Of a DNA stretch of 64,000 nt, positions 62,172 through 64,000 are shown in pieces. Location: contig PPHI01000006.1 in NCBI GenBank assembly GCA_002901265.1, forward strand, positions 145,453 to 209,452. The letters are read 5' to 3'. Source of the stretch: Rhodopirellula baltica (GTDB taxonomy: Bacteria > Planctomycetota > Planctomycetia > Pirellulales > Pirellulaceae). The stretch's first letter is position 1. Each line of letters opens with the position of its first letter. The notes beneath the pieces were generated by a model, which had not been told where the DNA came from, did no database searches, and saw only the letters and a list, made by a program, of their open reading frames with translations. The position numbers and the translations under genes were made by a program.

Positions 62172-62690
62172 ACTTGAACAATCGCCCCTCCCATCAGCCG
62201 CATTCGCGCTAGCGAGCGGTTGCTTGAATCCCACGTTACACAACGCTTCACCGACAACGAACAAGGCAACGAAACCAGAGCGTCGGGACTCGTCGCCTCG
62301 TCCACTACCGATGACGACAAGACGTTGTGATCTCAGGATTGGCGGTATGTTCGTTCAACCGACTTGACCAATCGCCCCACCCATTAGCCGCATTCGCGCT
62401 AGCGAGCGGTTGCTTGATTCGCACGTTATCACAACGACTCGCTGACAACAAACAAGGCAACGAAACCAGAGCGACTGGACTCGTCGCCTCGTCCACTACC
62501 GATGACGACAAGACGTTGTGATCTCAGGATTGGCAGTATGTTCGTTCAACCGACTTGACCAATCGCCCCACCCATCAGCCGCATTCGCGCTAGAGAGCGG
62601 TTGCTCGAATCACACGTTATCACAACGCTAAGCCGACAACAAACAAGGCAACGAAACCAAAACGCCAGGACTCGTCGCCTCGTCCACTAC
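62172..62690. repeat. Three tandem ~190-bp repeats each with a REP family 2 element
   Basis: Units start near 62172, 62359 and 62552, with CAATCGCCCC, GCCGCATTCGCGCTAG and GCGGTTGCTTGA, and each ends with a minus family 2 element: 62286-62308, 62477-62499, 62668-62690. Between units 1-2 and 2-3 is CGATGACGACAAGACGTTG. Minus-strand frames across the units repeat with the sequence and show no sign of selection. This region, 62106-62711, has no gene. Confidence 0.88.
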
Positions 62691-62711
62691 AGGTGTCACT
62701 TGGGTCGAGCG

Positions 62712-63668
62712 TTACTTTTTTGCACAACACTTTTTGTGTTTCTTGCCGCTTCCGCAGAGGCAGGGATCGTTGCGTCCTACCTTTGCTCCTTCGTTTCGGA
62801 TCGTGCGTTCGTTGGTTGTCGTAAACTCCAAATCGCTGGTCTCGTTTTCAAACGCAACCGATTCGGCCGGATTTGTCTTGGGCCACGCACCAGCATCGTC
62901 ATAGACACCGGCGGCGAATTTGCCCAGGTAGGCAATCAAATCGTTGGGACGCCGTAATAACTGACCGGATTGATGAATTGCTTCCTCGCCAAGCGACAGT
63001 TGCTTTCGGATGCTTTCGAGGTTCAACATGTATGGCGTAACCAATCCGCGATTGAATGCGGTCTCGATCAACGGCAACGCGGACTCCGCACCGAGATTGC
63101 CCAAGTGGTACACCAGCCCTTCGGCAAATTCGTCGCCGTCATCGATGGCTTGGCGGAGGTGACCCGTCAGCTTTTCGATGACCGATTCACGTGTCATCGC
63201 TCCGTTGAGGATCAGGTGCAGCATCGCTTCGGAGGCCTTGCGGCGCACGTAGGGATTGACCTGCCGGTCAGCCATGACTTCATCTAACGCATCGATTCGG
63301 TTGCCGACGAGAGCGGCAAATAGAAAGCCAAAGTCCTCCGTGATTGCGTCGCCGTAGAGCTCAAATGGCAATTCGCCTGGCAGTGTCGCGGCGGCTCGTA
63401 CTGCCGGCCAGGCTTCACTGGCGTGGAGTTCCGCGAGCAGATACGTCGCATAGAAATGTCCGTCGTTTTCGACAACGCATCCTTGGCGGCAAAGCTCCGT
63501 CGCGGTTTCGATCAATTGGATCAGACGTGGCGTGATCGCATCGTGATTTTCCAAGGCCGCCTTCATCGCTTCGGAAGGGAACTTGCGATCGGTGGCTGTC
63601 AGCTGGCTGATGATCGCATCAAGATCCGCTGCGATGCTCGCGTCGGTGTTAACAACCGTTTCGTCCAT
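62712..63668 (-). CDS. DUF1186 family protein with C-terminal SEC-C motif (paralogue of 676-1731)
   Basis: 318 residues from ATG 63668; an upstream frame extension lacks a better start. Same order as the protein at 676: helical HEAT-like part with DGHFYATYLLAELHASEAWPAVRAA and ALPLIETAFNRGLVTPYML, a shorter acidic stretch, then SEC-C: VGRNDPCLCGSGKKHKKCC. The TIRNEGAKVGRND lead-in matches TIRNSGEKVGRND of the paralogue. No operon partner. Function unknown. Confidence 0.82.
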   Translation of the reverse strand: MDETVVNTDASIAADLDAIISQLTATDRKFPSEAMKAALENHDAITPRLIQLIETATELCRQGCVVENDGHFYATYLLAELHASEAWPAVRAAATLPGELPFELYGDAITEDFGFLFAALVGNRIDALDEVMADRQVNPYVRRKASEAMLHLILNGAMTRESVIEKLTGHLRQAIDDGDEFAEGLVYHLGNLGAESALPLIETAFNRGLVTPYMLNLESIRKQLSLGEEAIHQSGQLLRRPNDLIAYLGKFAAGVYDDAGAWPKTNPAESVAFENETSDLEFTTTNERTIRNEGAKVGRNDPCLCGSGKKHKKCCAKK

Positions 63669-64000
63669 GACAATTTCTGCTCTGAAAAGGGGAGTGGGCC
63701 GGCCCATTACACGGTGTGACCAGCCACGTCAGCAGCGGGGCGATCGCACGCCGGTCCCGTTCATGGTCTAGATTTCGTGAGCGGCTCCTAAAATTCAACA
63801 TCGCATCGTGAAACGCAAACGATTCGCTACCTTTTATCGCGTGAAACATTGGAGTGACACTTGGGTCCTGAGCGATTTCCGGCTCGGATCTTCAACCAAA
63901 CACCAAACACACCTGACTTGCTTGGAACAGATAAAGCTATTGAAAATCATTCTCAACAGTGAATCAATTGCTTATCGTCTGTCAAGGTTGTCGAGAACAC
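63669..64000. other. Spacer to the window edge
   Basis: No gene found. A Fur-box-like palindrome lies at 63940-63956; otherwise nothing recognised. Confidence 0.4.
63940..63956. promoter_or_regulatory. Fur-box-like palindrome
   Basis: TTGAAAATCATTCTCAA is an imperfect 17-bp palindrome (only the two fifth-position bases and the centre do not match) and resembles the core of Fur sites (AATnATT with flanking TGA/TCA). It could control a gene beyond the right edge. Confidence 0.35.

Noticed and set aside
62045..62511. Two minus-strand frames of 68-91 codons with repeated MSSSVVDEATSP starts
   Set aside because: They are read out of the tandem repeats and REP family 2, with no ribosome site or conservation beyond the DNA repeat.

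Overview
The window looks like a chromosomal segment of a Pirellulaceae-type planctomycete (Rhodopirellula-like). This is inferred from the protein set (DUF1186/SEC-C, DUF1569, DUF2961/GH172 and DUF2608 proteins, a Ser/Thr kinase carrying a C-terminal propeller), moderate GC content, loose gene packing and long uncharacterised proteins. No 16S rRNA or complete tRNA gene is present to prove it.

Layout. 1-0.6 kb: 3' end of argH. 0.7-1.7 kb: DUF1186/SEC-C protein (a paralogue lies at 62.7-63.7 kb). 1.8-7.0 kb: a sugar locus with a secreted GH32 fructan hydrolase, a DUF120 (archaeal-type riboflavin-kinase-like) protein and a sugar porter, divergent from a GntR/LacI-type hybrid regulator; two matching operator-like sites lie between them. 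7.8-12.8 kb: serine hydrolase, GH172 protein and a second sugar porter. 12.9-13.9 kb: DUF2608 HAD-like protein. 14.1-20.8 kb: six genes overlapping start-to-stop, namely an EF-hand/deiodinase-like redox protein followed by a complete peptide/nickel-type ABC transporter. 21.3-24.4 kb: a small secreted protein and an 880-residue protein with four AhpD-like modules. 24.6 kb: a degenerate tRNA-like sequence. 25-29.5 kb: SPFH protein, S15 peptidase, phosphotransferase and thiamine-binding-like protein. 29.6-34.2 kb: WD40-type kinase and a secreted alpha/beta hydrolase.

From 34.3 to 62.7 kb the DNA is full of a 23-nt element with a 5' GTAG head and a 7-bp hairpin: a REP family. A RAYT (REP-associated tyrosine transposase) gene at 39,975-40,535 sits among them and is the obvious mobiliser. 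The elements show compensatory changes in the stem. They supply the stop codons of five genes, and one collapsed copy is read through as a linker joining two domains. A second 23-nt family shares the GTAG head and sits at the truncation point of a ferredoxin gene.

Embedded in this zone, free of REPs inside, is a 12.8-kb operon (53,471 down to 40,674): DUF4132 protein, 1720-residue giant protein, MoxR-type AAA+ ATPase, fused DUF5682-VWA protein, SWIM zinc-finger protein. It matches in composition the poorly understood E. coli yehI/yehL/yehM/yehP/yehQ set and is the best candidate for a little-described multi-component system (possibly a MoxR/VWA chaperone or biological-conflict device). To its right lie a YdjM-like membrane protein, two RlaP/YcgL-like nucleotidyltransferases (one frameshifted), a membrane-anchored unknown, a zinc-ribbon/TPR protein and the second SEC-C protein.
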